64,000 nt of DNA from Ciona intestinalis. Lineage: Eukaryota > Chordata > Ascidiacea > Phlebobranchia > Cionidae. Positions 1 through 20,200 of this stretch are shown in pieces. The DNA lies in NCBI RefSeq assembly GCF_000224145.3, contig NC_020167.2, positions 7,283,260 to 7,347,259 of the forward strand, read 5' to 3'. The number at the start of each line of letters is the position of its first letter. Position 1 is the first letter of the stretch. The notes below the pieces were generated by a model, which searched no databases, was not told the origin of the DNA, and saw nothing but the letters and a program-made list of their open reading frames with translations. The position numbers and the translations under genes are program-made.

Positions 1-799
1 AAATTTTTAAATATAAGATTTTAAAAAGAGGTTTGTAAAGGTTTAACCATTTAAGATTTAAATTCAAAATCTGCTGAAACTTTACATTGAATGTGAAAAC
101 CCATTATTAGTCATTAACTGCGGCCGTTTTCATTCACCAATGGGCCCACAGTCATTATACATAATTAATTTTAAGGAGTGAAAATTATCATCACTTAATA
201 CACACTTGACATAAAATCAACTGTGCGTTTTCGAAATGAAAAAGTTTATAGCGGTACTTATCCTGTTACCCAATACTGCTTGTAGTTCCAGTACCTTAAT
301 ATACTACAGACCATTCCCTTATTATACTACAGAGTGTAACTAGCCTTGATAAGTCTTGCCAGATGGCAGACACAACATTGAAATTATACTGCGTTTTTCA
401 TACCAGATTAGACGTTGATAATTTTCTTATTTATTGTTTGTGGCAATGTTTTGATGCCATTTCAAAACCCATTTCCAATGTAATAGCATTGTATTGTCAC
501 ATTTCCAAGTCTTAAATTTGTAAACGACATCTCTCACAACAGTTGCTGTACCATATACCAGCATGCATGAACCATAGAACTAATGATACCTATTTTACCC
601 TTATTGTGGTGGCTACAAAGTGACCAAAAAGCCCAATGGGACCAAATGTGTATTTCCAACCCACAAAAACACATTCCACCCAACCAGCCAATCCTTATTT
701 GAATAACAATCAAAAAGGACTTGACCTTTTCAAGTCCACATTTAAGCATCACAACCCCTGTTATACTCCAATGTAACGAGATTTGATATAATTACACAG
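1..799. other. Intron upstream of the first visible PTPR exon
   Basis: No convincing exon is seen here. The first supported exon of the phosphatase gene starts at 800 after a good acceptor and opens in the middle of a codon, so this stretch is intronic and earlier exons (ectodomain, transmembrane segment) lie outside the window. It holds a copy of a short dispersed repeat around 345-410 (family D). The short ORFs on either strand have no coding character that I can see. Confidence 0.6.
345..410 (+). repeat. Family D dispersed repeat
   Basis: Shares GTCTTGCCAGATGGCAGA and GCGTTTTTCATACCAGAT with the copies at 1786, 4575, 6055 and 8020, all in the PTPR gene. Confidence 0.55.
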
Positions 800-9673
<8,874 letters not shown>

Positions 9674-10832
9674 TAACTGAGATTAAAAAAGTCTTGTTTT
9701 ATTTGGTTTAAAAGCTGTTGTAATATTAAAATTAAAGTTTTAACCAGTTTTAATTGATATAACTACTGGAACTTTAAGAATTATTTTGTTTTAGCCAGTT
9801 TTATTACTGCAAATGAAATAGATTTCTTGTTTGAACCTGTTTTAACCAGTTTTCCTTATTACGACTTTAAGATATTGTAATTATTGCAGTTCCTTCTTTC
9901 CACGGTGCTATATTAATACTTATTGCATGTTTTTCATCCATTTTTCTTCTTGAAATAACCTATTAACTTGTACAGCACCCACTTTTGTGCAGTAGCTGCT
10001 ATTGTGGATGTGACGTGGTCCTATTTCTTCGTGCCTTGCTTTTATTGTCGTTTTTACGTGACCGCTCGTTCTTTCCAGTATTAGTCATTGTCCTTGCTTA
10101 TCTCACCACAATTTCTCACTACGGTGGTAAACACACTATGTTTTTGGTACAGAATAATGAAATAGTACAGCTTGGTATTTCTCAGATATTGTGTTGTTCG
10201 ATGCTTTTAGTGAAAGAACTAAGTAGACATGTTTAATAATTAAGAGGTACCATACAGTACAAGTCAAACACGGCTCCAAAATTTGTTTAAAAAAAGTTAA
10301 TTATGTAGTGTAAACCAGAGTCCGTTTATATGTTTATATACGGACTCTGAAGTAAACTATAAATTGTGTGGGCTACATTGACTTAGTATTGCAGTGCTGT
10401 TCGCACAGGACAAGCATTCATGCCCTTCTGTTTGTGATAAACGCTGCTGTTCCCCTATATTTTTTGGGGGCGGGGTCCGAGTAACGTGGCGAATTTACTG
10501 AAGTTGACGTCGGTCGGTACATTCGACAACAATTAGTTCGAGGTATGACAAATGTTTAGGTAGGTAAGTCCCACCCAAATTCAGTTAAAGAACTGTTGTC
10601 AATAGAGAAGTTTAGTAAGTTTTTTTATTAAATGTTACAAAATTGAGCTTGTACGATTGTTTATGGAAATATGCATTGTAAATTGTTACCGATATTTTAG
10701 TGTAAATGTAACGTAACGAGATGCGAATTTTTAAAACTGCTTTTCTTTTATATAGATACTGTGTGTTTTAGATCACAAACTACACATGGAAACCTAAAAA
10801 CTTCAACAAAAAAGGAATACTGGAATACTATC
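9674..10832. other. 3' UTR of PTPR and promoter/5' UTR region of BRK1
   Basis: No coding feature is supported. The ORF at 9985-10236 has no recognisable motif and probably lies in untranslated sequence. Near 10316-10349 there is a hairpin-forming inverted repeat. Around 10490-10550 the base composition becomes richer in CpG, with a TGACGTCGG motif near 10504, compatible with the BRK1 promoter. An acceptor-like TTTTAG lies about 60 bases before the BRK1 start, which would fit a 5' UTR intron or spliced-leader addition (common in Ciona); this is inference. Confidence 0.4.
10316..10349. repeat. Perfect-stem hairpin upstream of BRK1
   Basis: The arms CAGAGTCCGT (10316-10325) and ACGGACTCTG (10340-10349) pair over 10 bases. 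After one T-T mismatch four more AT pairs form, leaving a very small loop. It stands about 480 bases before the BRK1 start codon. Function unknown. Confidence 0.6.
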
Positions 10833-11060
10833 ATGGCAGCTCGCGGAGACGAAGTTCAGAGGCAAATACAAAGGGACTGGGCAAACCGTGAATATATTGA
10901 AGTTATTTCTAGCAGTATTAAGAAGATTGCTGACTTTTTAAATGGTTTTGATTTATCTTGCCGTTCAAGGCTTGCCACATTAAATGAAAAACTAACAGCT
11001 TTGGAAAGGAGGATTGAATATATTGAAGCAAGAGTTTCGATGGGTGAAACATTAAGTTAA
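10833..11060 (+). CDS. BRK1: BRICK1 / HSPC300, WAVE complex subunit
   Basis: This single exon encodes 75 residues, exactly the length of animal BRK1. The protein is almost all helix with heptad spacing and carries the family blocks [22 protein letters not shown] and [18 protein letters not shown]1 is the smallest subunit of the pentameric WAVE regulatory complex (WAVE, Sra1/CYFIP, Nap1, Abi, BRK1). It forms part of the trimeric coiled coil and nucleates assembly of the complex that controls Arp2/3-driven actin branching under Rac. The ATG was chosen because it gives the family length and N terminus; the frame continues upstream without similarity. It is convergent with ZMYND10 on the other strand. 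Confidence 0.97.
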   Translation: MAARGDEVQRQIQRDWANREYIEVISSSIKKIADFLNGFDLSCRSRLATLNEKLTALERRIEYIEARVSMGETLS

Positions 11061-11816
11061 ACAAATATAAGAAATTCTTCAATGAAATTATTTGAATGAA
11101 ACCAATGGATTACTTCCTTTAAGCAGATAAGAATACGATATTCAAAATTGAGTGTTATAAACATATTTCAATTTTTTTATATAATCAAATTGTTGCCTTG
11201 CGTTAAATTTTTGTTGCATATTTGTGTCGCTGTTTGAATTCAATGTTAAAATGGTAATTTCTGCAAATATTTAACCTAATTTTTCCTAGTATTTTAGGTT
11301 GCATATTTTCATTGGCATACAACTCTGTCCTAAATTTTTTTTTGCTATTTCAAGGTGCTTTGTCCTGTTTCGTGGTACATTTGTATTATCTGTGCTGTTG
11401 TGTCACCCCACTGATTTTCCATGCACTCTTTGCACTACTTTGTACAAAGTATTTAAATATGTCAAAAGGTAATAATACCTTGCTACTCCCAATGGCAAAT
11501 TGGTACAGATTAAAGACGCTCAACCTTGCTATATACCCAGTTGCAATTTGGTACACGCCTTGTATATGTGACATATTTACTAAATGATACATATTCCCAT
11601 CTATTGTTATTTGTGTGTTATTGAATTGTGCATTTATTCATTCTGATGGTATGTTCTATCATATCCTATCTCACTTATTTTGTCAAAAGTTTACTTTTCT
11701 CGAGGAAACAAAAACCAAAAAACAGAAAACAATAACTAAGAAACCAGATTTTGTATTCACAGTATGTAATCACTATAACATTTAAAATATATTTGAAAAC
11801 CAATTCAGTATGTGCT
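11061..11816. other. Convergent 3' UTR region between BRK1 and ZMYND10
   Basis: No gene is supported here; the ORFs at 11312-11587 and its complement lack motifs. The stretch should hold both 3' UTRs. On the minus strand an AATAAA lies at 11633-11638, about 180 bases after the ZMYND10 stop. Confidence 0.5.
11633..11638 (-). terminator. Poly(A) signal AATAAA for ZMYND10
   Basis: A canonical hexamer on the minus strand, roughly 180 bases past the ZMYND10 stop codon. Confidence 0.5.
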
Positions 11817-13130
11817 TTATGTAGAACGCTCTTTCATTACATCACACACTTTTTTATGCTTTTCCCATTGCTTTACTTGGCATTCCCGTTTACAATACCA
11901 CTCCTGCTTACATCTTGAGCATCTCTTGGCTGCTTCAGCCCCACAGCATGCACACTTTGGTGGTTCTGATATAAGCGATTCAATCACATCGAAATTATAA
12001 GTGTCCGCCAACCTCTGTGCTTGTTGCTGTATTTCTTCTGGTTTTGGGTTGAAGAAATTTTTCATCTGGTATTTGGCAATCGCTTTCCATTTCCCGGTAT
12101 TTTCTCTCATTATTTGGTCTCTCACTTCTGGTAGTTGTTCCAAGATTAAATCAGATTTCGGAGCTGCTGGTTCAGTCATGGATAGTTGCTGTAGGTATGC
12201 TTGCAGTTGTCCTAACACTGGTAACTGATCCATCAGGACTTCATTCATGTGTGACCGCAGTTTTAAAATCTGCTCCTTGTTGAAAGAGCTAAAATTGTAC
12301 TTAGAAATACAGATTGGATTCATTAATACATTGTACAAGGCCAGCCAGACTTGCCCTTCTATCTTTGTGAGTTGTAATGCATCAGGGCCAACTACTTGTT
12401 GCCATTGGCTATCAATGTATTTCATAAGCTTGCCACCTCTTCGTTTTGTCCAAGGTGGATGCTCCAACAACTCCACAAGCAAGCATGGTATGTTGTGTGT
12501 GTTCATTAACCTGCCACTTGTACTCAATGGTAGGCTTTCAATTGCATCAGTTATGTACCTCAAGATTGAAACAGCTTTGACTGCAATTTCAAAGTTCATC
12601 TTCCGCGCCTGTTTCTGTAGTTCATCTAGGGTACTTGAGGACTCTGTAGTCTCATCTTCTTCCTCTTCAGTTTCCCCAACTACAGAGGACAACTTCCTGT
12701 AGCAATAGTCAAGCAAATCCAACACGGTTTCGTCTGCAGACTCCAATGGTTCTTTATGAAAACACACAGTTTCCAGCAGGTTAGCGACTGTTGCTTCGTG
12801 GTATAACACCATATAAATAGGAATAGTAGTGGGCGGTTTAAAGTTCGTTTTTACAATTACACTAAACACGAATTGCTTCCAAACTTCTATAGAAATGAGG
12901 TCTTCGATTATAAATTGTACTTTACCGAGTGATATGAGCAATTCTTTAACGAATTCGTCCTCATTTGCGCTTGCACTGACCAAGGATTGCATATTAATCT
13001 TTTCCAAGTATTCATGTTGTTTTTGCCATCGAGGGCTCCCGATTTCTTTTATGGGAAATTTAACAAGATTTTCGATCAAGATCTCGGCTTCAGTTGACAA
13101 AAGAACGTGTTGCGGTCCATCTTCGGCCAT
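11817..13130 (-). CDS. ZMYND10: ZMYND10, MYND zinc-finger dynein-arm assembly factor
   Basis: An uninterrupted 437-codon ORF, against 440 residues in human. The long helical N-terminal region is followed by a C-terminal MYND finger with all eight ligands in order: C393, C396, C404, C407, C413, C417, H425 and C429. ZMYND10 acts in the cytoplasm with LRRC6, chaperones and FKBP8 to mature dynein heavy chains before transport into motile cilia; human loss causes primary ciliary dyskinesia. The ATG at 13128-13130 matches the expected N terminus. The gene is intronless here while the vertebrate gene has many introns, so intron loss or an old retrocopy that replaced the parent is possible. It is convergent with BRK1 and divergent from ARID2. 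Confidence 0.96.
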   Translation of the reverse strand: MAEDGPQHVLLSTEAEILIENLVKFPIKEIGSPRWQKQHEYLEKINMQSLVSASANEDEFVKELLISLGKVQFIIEDLISIEVWKQFVFSVIVKTNFKPPTTIPIYMVLYHEATVANLLETVCFHKEPLESADETVLDLLDYCYRKLSSVVGETEEEEDETTESSSTLDELQKQARKMNFEIAVKAVSILRYITDAIESLPLSTSGRLMNTHNIPCLLVELLEHPPWTKRRGGKLMKYIDSQWQQVVGPDALQLTKIEGQVWLALYNVLMNPICISKYNFSSFNKEQILKLRSHMNEVLMDQLPVLGQLQAYLQQLSMTEPAAPKSDLILEQLPEVRDQIMRENTGKWKAIAKYQMKNFFNPKPEEIQQQAQRLADTYNFDVIESLISEPPKCACCGAEAAKRCSRCKQEWYCKRECQVKQWEKHKKVCDVMKERST

Positions 13131-14262
13131 TTTTCAATATTTAATTGAAAGATAACCGAATCCAACCCTTGGTTTTCGTATTTTGTATTTCGGTTGTTAT
13201 AATAACTAAAATAGGTGGCGCTGTAAAAATGTATTTTAAAAGGGCGGTACTTTTTTAACCGCGAAAGCGAAAATTAAGTTAAAACGTTTTATTTTATCAG
13301 TATTAGCTTATTAGCATACACAGTGAGTATTAAAGTAATCCAAAAGTATGAATATGATCTCAAACATTTGATTACAGCAAGGTTTGTGGTAAGATTCAAC
13401 GTTTCGTGTTTTACGCAATCCTATATTATATTAAACTACGGGAAAGTAAAAGGTATCGGGTTTTACCGCAATGTGCAACATTCTTCGCTTATAATTTACA
13501 TAGCATTTAAATTCTTACGGATATCAGCTCATGTCGTCATATGCAGATGAAGGATTGACTGTATCACGTGACCGGTCGCCATTGCTAGATTTTCCGTTCA
13601 GTTTGCGACCGCGAACTGTGAGCACCACGCGCAAGTCATAGACAAAAGAAAGTAAGAGCGCGTGGGGTTTCAGTCCTACGAGTAAAATCGAGCAGTAAAC
13701 ACGGAAGGGCCGCCCGTATGCATCAGTGCTTTATGTCAAGTCTCTCAAACCGCATCGTATTCTACGATTTTACCGACAAGCCAGACCTCTCGCCTTGGTT
13801 TATTTTAAAATCTAAGCTAGACCCACTAGAAGCTCTTTAGTAACGTATATATCTCTGTAACTTCACTTGCGTTATAAAGTAATAACATTATTTTAGTTCC
13901 CTTTTACAATATTCAGTTTCAAAGTTACTACAATGTTATTTATAATTAGGAAACTTCATTTTAACATACAATAGTCATATGGTGTTATCATAATAAACCA
14001 TTGGTGTATGTTTAGTTTGTTTTGTGTTGTAAATAGATGATTTATCATATAACTCAGGTCCAGTCGTGTGTTATTTAATACATTGGGGGTGTGTCTGAGA
14101 TAGTTAAACTTCACATATTTATTTTAGTTTTTAATGAATTTTTTTTCGATAATATGTTTCTCTTTATTTTAACTCCATGTTTATAATAATGCTCTACAAC
14201 AGGGTAATGTCATAGTATAATAAAGATTTAATAGGCTATGTAAGCAGTATTAACAAGTAAAC
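13131..14262. promoter_or_regulatory. Divergent intergenic region ZMYND10 / ARID2
   Basis: About 1.1 kb separates the two start codons. Close to ZMYND10, at 13193-13206, is GTTGTTATAATAAC, a degenerate match to the RFX X-box; ciliary genes commonly use such boxes, but two or more positions are off consensus. Around 13565-13590 the sequence has CACGTGACCGG and CGCCATTG, resembling E-box and YY1-type core promoter elements, in a CpG-richer island that probably marks the ARID2 promoter. No coding exon is seen. Confidence 0.4.
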
Positions 14263-17200
14263 ATGAGCAACTTTTCCAACGATGGAGAAAAACTTGCATT
14301 TTTGAATGGGCTCAAGCAATATTTGGAAGACAGAGGGTATGTTTTGTGTTTCGTTAAAAATGACGTGGTTTATCTATTTTAATATTTCAATTTTAACCAG
14401 TATTTTGTAACATTAATTTGCTTTTTCACCTGTATTGAAAGTAGTAAGAAGAAATGAAAATTGGAAAAATGACAGTGGTTAAAACATGTTAGGAATGAAG
14501 TTTGGGGCAAATTAATTGGGCACGAACTTAACAGCCAACTGATTTTATTAAGAAATTAGAAAAAATAATTAACAATACACAATAGCCTACTGAACAATGA
14601 TGATAAAGGAAAGCAAATCCATAAATCTCTATATTTTATAATTTTGAAGTCCTATTTTGGTGTTTGTAATAAATTGTTTCTTAAACTTAGAAAAATGCTG
14701 ATCATATAATAACAAAATAAGTAACAATAGCTTACTTATGTAAATGAATAAAAATCCACAAATATTTGTATTTTTAGTCCTATTCTGTTTGCAATAAATC
14801 GTTTTATTTTTAATTCAGGAAAGTGTTGATCCCATACCCGCGCCTAGCAGGGAAAGTGTTAGATCTGCATGACTTATACAACCGTGTTACTTCGCTTGGT
14901 GGTTATAATAAGGTCAGATCTGTAGTAACATTAATTTTGCATGAGCATAACCTGCCTTGTATTAAATGGAGCAACATAAAGTATATATTTCAAATAAATA
15001 TGTGTTCATGTTTTTCAGGTAACTGAGAAAGAGCTTTGGGATGATTTTCTCGCTGAATATAATTTCCCATCGTGTTCTTCGTCATTGTCTTACGGGTTAA
15101 GGGCAGTTTATCAAAGGTATATAATTAGAAATCTGTTGTATAATGTTGTAAAAAAACATTGAAAAAAGTTCCCACAAAACAATTGTTAAGTTTTGTACAA
15201 TGCTCCAATTTATACCCACATACAAAAGCCAAATTGGTTTAAACATGCTTTTTAAAAACATCTGTTTAATGTTACCATGTAGAAAAGGAGCCTCTTTCTA
15301 AATAATACTAAGCTCAGAAACTGAAGACATTTTTATTTTATCAAGCTGTTTGGGTGTTGACTTATGTTGGGTATTTCCCCTTTCTGAAAGACCTTTTCCT
15401 GTCTGGCTGTTCAGTTAAAGCTGTTCATTACTCCTACAAAATATAAAGCTAAAAATAAACATCTGCAATACTCCTCAACTCATTTTCACAATGTAGCATA
15501 TTTTGTAAATGCAATATTCCAAACTTACTTGCGCCCAAAATGTAAAGTGGTTTTGGGGTATATAATGTGTGAGAAATCATGTGAATGCATTCTCCACCAT
15601 GTGAACATAAATAAGTGGCAATCATTCATTCATCCTTATATAAAGTTAGTCTTGGACTAGAAGTTGTTGTTGGGGTAATGGGCCAATTCTGGCCTAAATC
15701 CGAGGTCCTCTTTACCTCACCCATATAGAATGGAATATAAATAGTAAATACAACTGCTTGTGTAGTTGTGTTATTCTCACACCTAAATTGTTTCAGATTC
15801 CTTGAAGAATATGAGAAGGTTCACCATTTTGGTGAAGATGAAGGAAACAAGAAAAGTCGTTTTAATAATTCAATTAAAAGAACCAGGAATCCTACATTTA
15901 TAAGTGGTGTGTATAACTTTTAGCTTAATACGTACAAATGTACTGCTGGAAATGTTCTGTTGTTTTTGCCTTTATGAGATAATTCAATGTTAAAATTTTG
16001 GCTGTTTATCTTTTTTTATAACTCTCTTGCGCTCTTTTAGTTTAAAGTGTTTTTTTAACAGATCAAGACAAAAAATTTTGGGCTTTTTTAATTTACAGTT
16101 GTTTTTTTTGACAGATCAAGACCGCCAGATCCACGGTTTAAGCTCAACTCGAATCACTGCTCGCTATGGTTCACCTTGTAATTATGAACGGTTGGTCTCG
16201 TCACTGATCTCCTGTCTTCCTAATGAGATTGACTTTGCAATCAACGCATGTACACTTCTATCTGGTGAATCAAGACACGTATTACGACTCCCACGTTGTC
16301 CGCAAGTACTCAATGCATTACTGTTGCATGCAGGCATTGTGTCGAACTGTAAGTGACGTTTTATTCTTCAGTATTTTGTTATATATAAATATTATATATA
16401 GGTGCAAAACTTTTTATAAAGCAGGGTAGGAAAAAGGAAGAGATAGTAAGACAAAGCGCACTGTTAAATTAATTCAACCTATTGGAAAACTTGTAAATGT
16501 GTGCAAAAAACTGTAGGGTTGGCCTGCCCACCATGTCACCCCAGGTTTGGCGCCTATACTGCTATATATTAAAAGTGTGCTCTATTGCTGTTGGGTGTAA
16601 AAATTACATCATATTCTATCATTATTCTAATATGATATTAAGCTACATAATATTTGCGTTTTATTGCAGTGTATTGCTGTAATATGTAAATGATTTAAGA
16701 GTGTTTCTAAATTACTTCTTTTTTTAGTTCTTTATCTAAGGATGTCTAACTGCTGCCCGCATTGTGGGCTAGATTTTATCTAGACCATATATTATACATG
16801 GTATGACGATAGCCCTGTTGATATGTAAGTCTTGTTTTCTACACTTACAAGGTGAAGGTTCATACGCCTGCATTGCCAAAGAACTGGAAAAGAATGGACA
16901 AAGTTTGATCCAGTTTTGGGTTGATACGGTGGATAATATTGAGGTCTTGGATGAAATGCTACCAACTTATCGGGAAAGATTGAAATTGAATGAAAAATCT
17001 GCAGTTAAAGATGACTCTGATAATAAAGGTGAGGTCCGAGTTTTTAAATTTGCAACAAAATATTTTGCAAAAACTTGTTTGGTTCCACCAATTTGTATGT
17101 AGATTAGAATAAAATCATATACACACATTTTTTGGTATTTTAACTAAATTTCTTCATGCTTTTTAAAAGTGTTATAAAAAAAGTAATAAACAAAAATTGT

Positions 17201-20200
17201 GTTATAGTAGGGCGGGGAAACATGGGACACCTTTTCATTTAATTTTCTTGACCCATTTGGTAGTCAACAAAGAACATTCAAATTATTATAAAACCATATC
17301 TCCACGACTCAAAAAGAATTGTTTAAAATACGATTAGTATATTTAGATATTATGTACTAAAGGTGTCATATTTCCCCCCACCCAACTATATTTTATTTTA
17401 AAATTGAAAATTCAATTTGCTTGTTCTACAGAATATTCCTTGACGAAAAAACAAATTATAAAACCAACCACAAAGTGGCCGCTTCTATTTCAATCGAAAC
17501 GTTTGTTAGGAATTGAAGAGCGAGAGGGACAACGTGTGTTGCAGGTTCGCTGGAAATTGGAATAAATTTAACTATTTCTTGTTTTATGTCAGTGGTTTTT
17601 AACCTTATTTAGGCACTAGTAAAGAATTCTCCAGTAGGTTATATATTAGGCTGGTGGAAAGTATTAGGGATTGGTAGTTATAGGTTTTTGGTTAGGGGTT
17701 ATTGGTTCAAAGTCAGGGACTAAACATCACGGTTATTAGTTCGGGGTCAATCAGTAAACATCACAACCAATGAGTTTGATTTGATATGAATGTGTCCAAA
17801 TTTTCCTTTGCCTCCCCTGTGTTTTACAAAGTTTGGCGCCTATAAATCCCATTTATATCCCAACCTTTATACACTATAATCCACAGATTTCACTCGTGTT
17901 GTTGAACCTCTCGTTTGAAGAAGTAAACTTGGTGCTGCTAGCTAAGAGCCGAGAGTTAGTTCGTTTTGTATTTCTATGTATTCACTCTGAATACTCGGCT
18001 CTCAAACAAACAGGACTCGATATTTTAGGGAATGTCTCGTCTAGAGTAAGTGGATTACTTATAACCATTTTGCTATAAATGTCTCATTCTTGTGGAATAG
18101 CTGGACTTTAAGTACCTTGCATGCCACCTATATTATTTAATTATTAGACCAAGACACCTTAGTTTGCTGCAATATTGCAAAGTTTCAATTTTTTGAAGAT
18201 TTTATTTAAATAGGAAGTATTAAAATATCACAAAAATAAGTTTTACTTTGACAGTTGTAACATACCATAAATTGTTCACTGCTGTTTACCTGATATTCTA
18301 TTGTATAATTAACAAATTTATTAAAAAAGCCATCCCTATTTCACTACAGATGAATCTAAATGATCTTGGATACAGCATTGCACAATGCACTTACAAAACA
18401 TTGACCCAATGCACTTCATCTGCTGATAAGTTTGACAGAATACGAGGTTTGTGAATTCGCTTGAATAATAACTTTTTCCAACTGTGGAAATGCCTTTGTT
18501 AAGTTTTGTATTAAACAGACAACATTCCAGGGTGTCTCTGCAGTTCATATTAATAATGTTTATGCAGATTTAATGCCATTCTATATGGGTGGCTTTAGAT
18601 TGGTGGTGCAGCCAAGCCGAAGGTTTTGGGGGTCGTGACCCGATCCTTAAAAAAATATAAAAATAAATTAAAAAAAATGTAAAGATTGAAACCCTCTTAC
18701 TTTTTTTTCTGACTGAGCCACTGCATGAGACACTGCTTATAGCTTACTTCACATCTGCCTTTTAAAAGCTGCTTTTTAATATATTTAAAGAATTTCAAGA
18801 TTTATACCAGATTTGTTCCATTACCTCGTCAGTATGTAGGCTTTAAACTTACTTCGAAATACATCTATTACAACCCAATACTCGGCAGGTTTTGAGATCC
18901 TAGGCAACTTATGCAGCTGTGAAGCCAACAAGGAGAACTTGATAGTTGCTGTCACTGATGCTGTGATCAGTGCTGCCATTCTATGTTTACCATTATCTGA
19001 TATTGAGCTGATTGTTGCCGCACTGGAAGCACTGTACAAGCTGTCGAAACTTGGCGAGGAAACTTGCACAAGGATAATGCTCATTCCGCACAGCATAGGT
19101 GATTTAAAAACTATCTTAAAAAGTTTCTACTTGAATAATGCAATGCCATTATGAGACTTTATATAAATAACTATTTTAGAAGTTTTGCTGACATTTATTC
19201 GTATAACTATTTCTGTTGCTTGCAACTGCAACAAGTTTAGTTTAACTACCAAAACAAGAGGTTAAGTATCACAAAAACACCATTAAAACATTTTACACCC
19301 AGAAACCGATACATTCTCATAGAAAAGTCTGGAAACTTTTGTATTTCCGCTATTTTTTAACTTGAACACAGACTGCACACTTAAATAATACACAAATCAA
19401 AATGGCACCTCATTTTTTCACAGTTAAAAAGAGTTCAAAACATTTGATTTCTAGCATAAATGCTTGGGTAAAGGAACTATTTCATTATCCCTTTAGACTT
19501 AGTTAGTTTAATACTCACCAATGTACTAAAACTCCCATTAATTCTCCTTTTCTACAGATTTAATCGTCAACTTAATAACTATCAATATTCGTGCATTTGG
19601 ATCGGAGCAATTATCGAAAATACGAATCGCACGACGAGTTGTTCAACCCCCACCCCAACCTGTACAACGACCACCTAACCCTCATAATGCATACAGAGGT
19701 GAGATCATACCACCTACTGTGATAAGCTTACTGCTATTGCACGCTAACCTCTAAATCAGCGGTTACCAAACTTTGCTAAAAGATTTCGCCCGGTGTACCC
19801 TTCGCAATTTTTTTTGAAAATTCCAGGGCAGGCCTTTCTAGGTTTGGTTCATGTTTTCAACCGGTAATAATAAACGTACATTAAAAAATCAAGCCTTACT
19901 CAGTCTTCACATATGTAATATAACATAATTTTCCTAATTTAAAACCTACTGATTCCCATTTTATTTCACAGTGCCCACAAACTACACTCCAATGGTTCGA
20001 CCAATGCCCCCATCTGTATTACAACGTCATATTGTCCCTAACCCACAACCCAGGCCCTCAACCCCACACCCCCCTCACCCCACAAAACCCCCAACTGCCA
20101 CTCTCCGCCCCTCTAAACCTATAGATGCCGGCCCCATGTACACCCACACAGATAAACATGCAGTTCCCCCTGTCTACCACTACATGCCCGCCCCACCACC

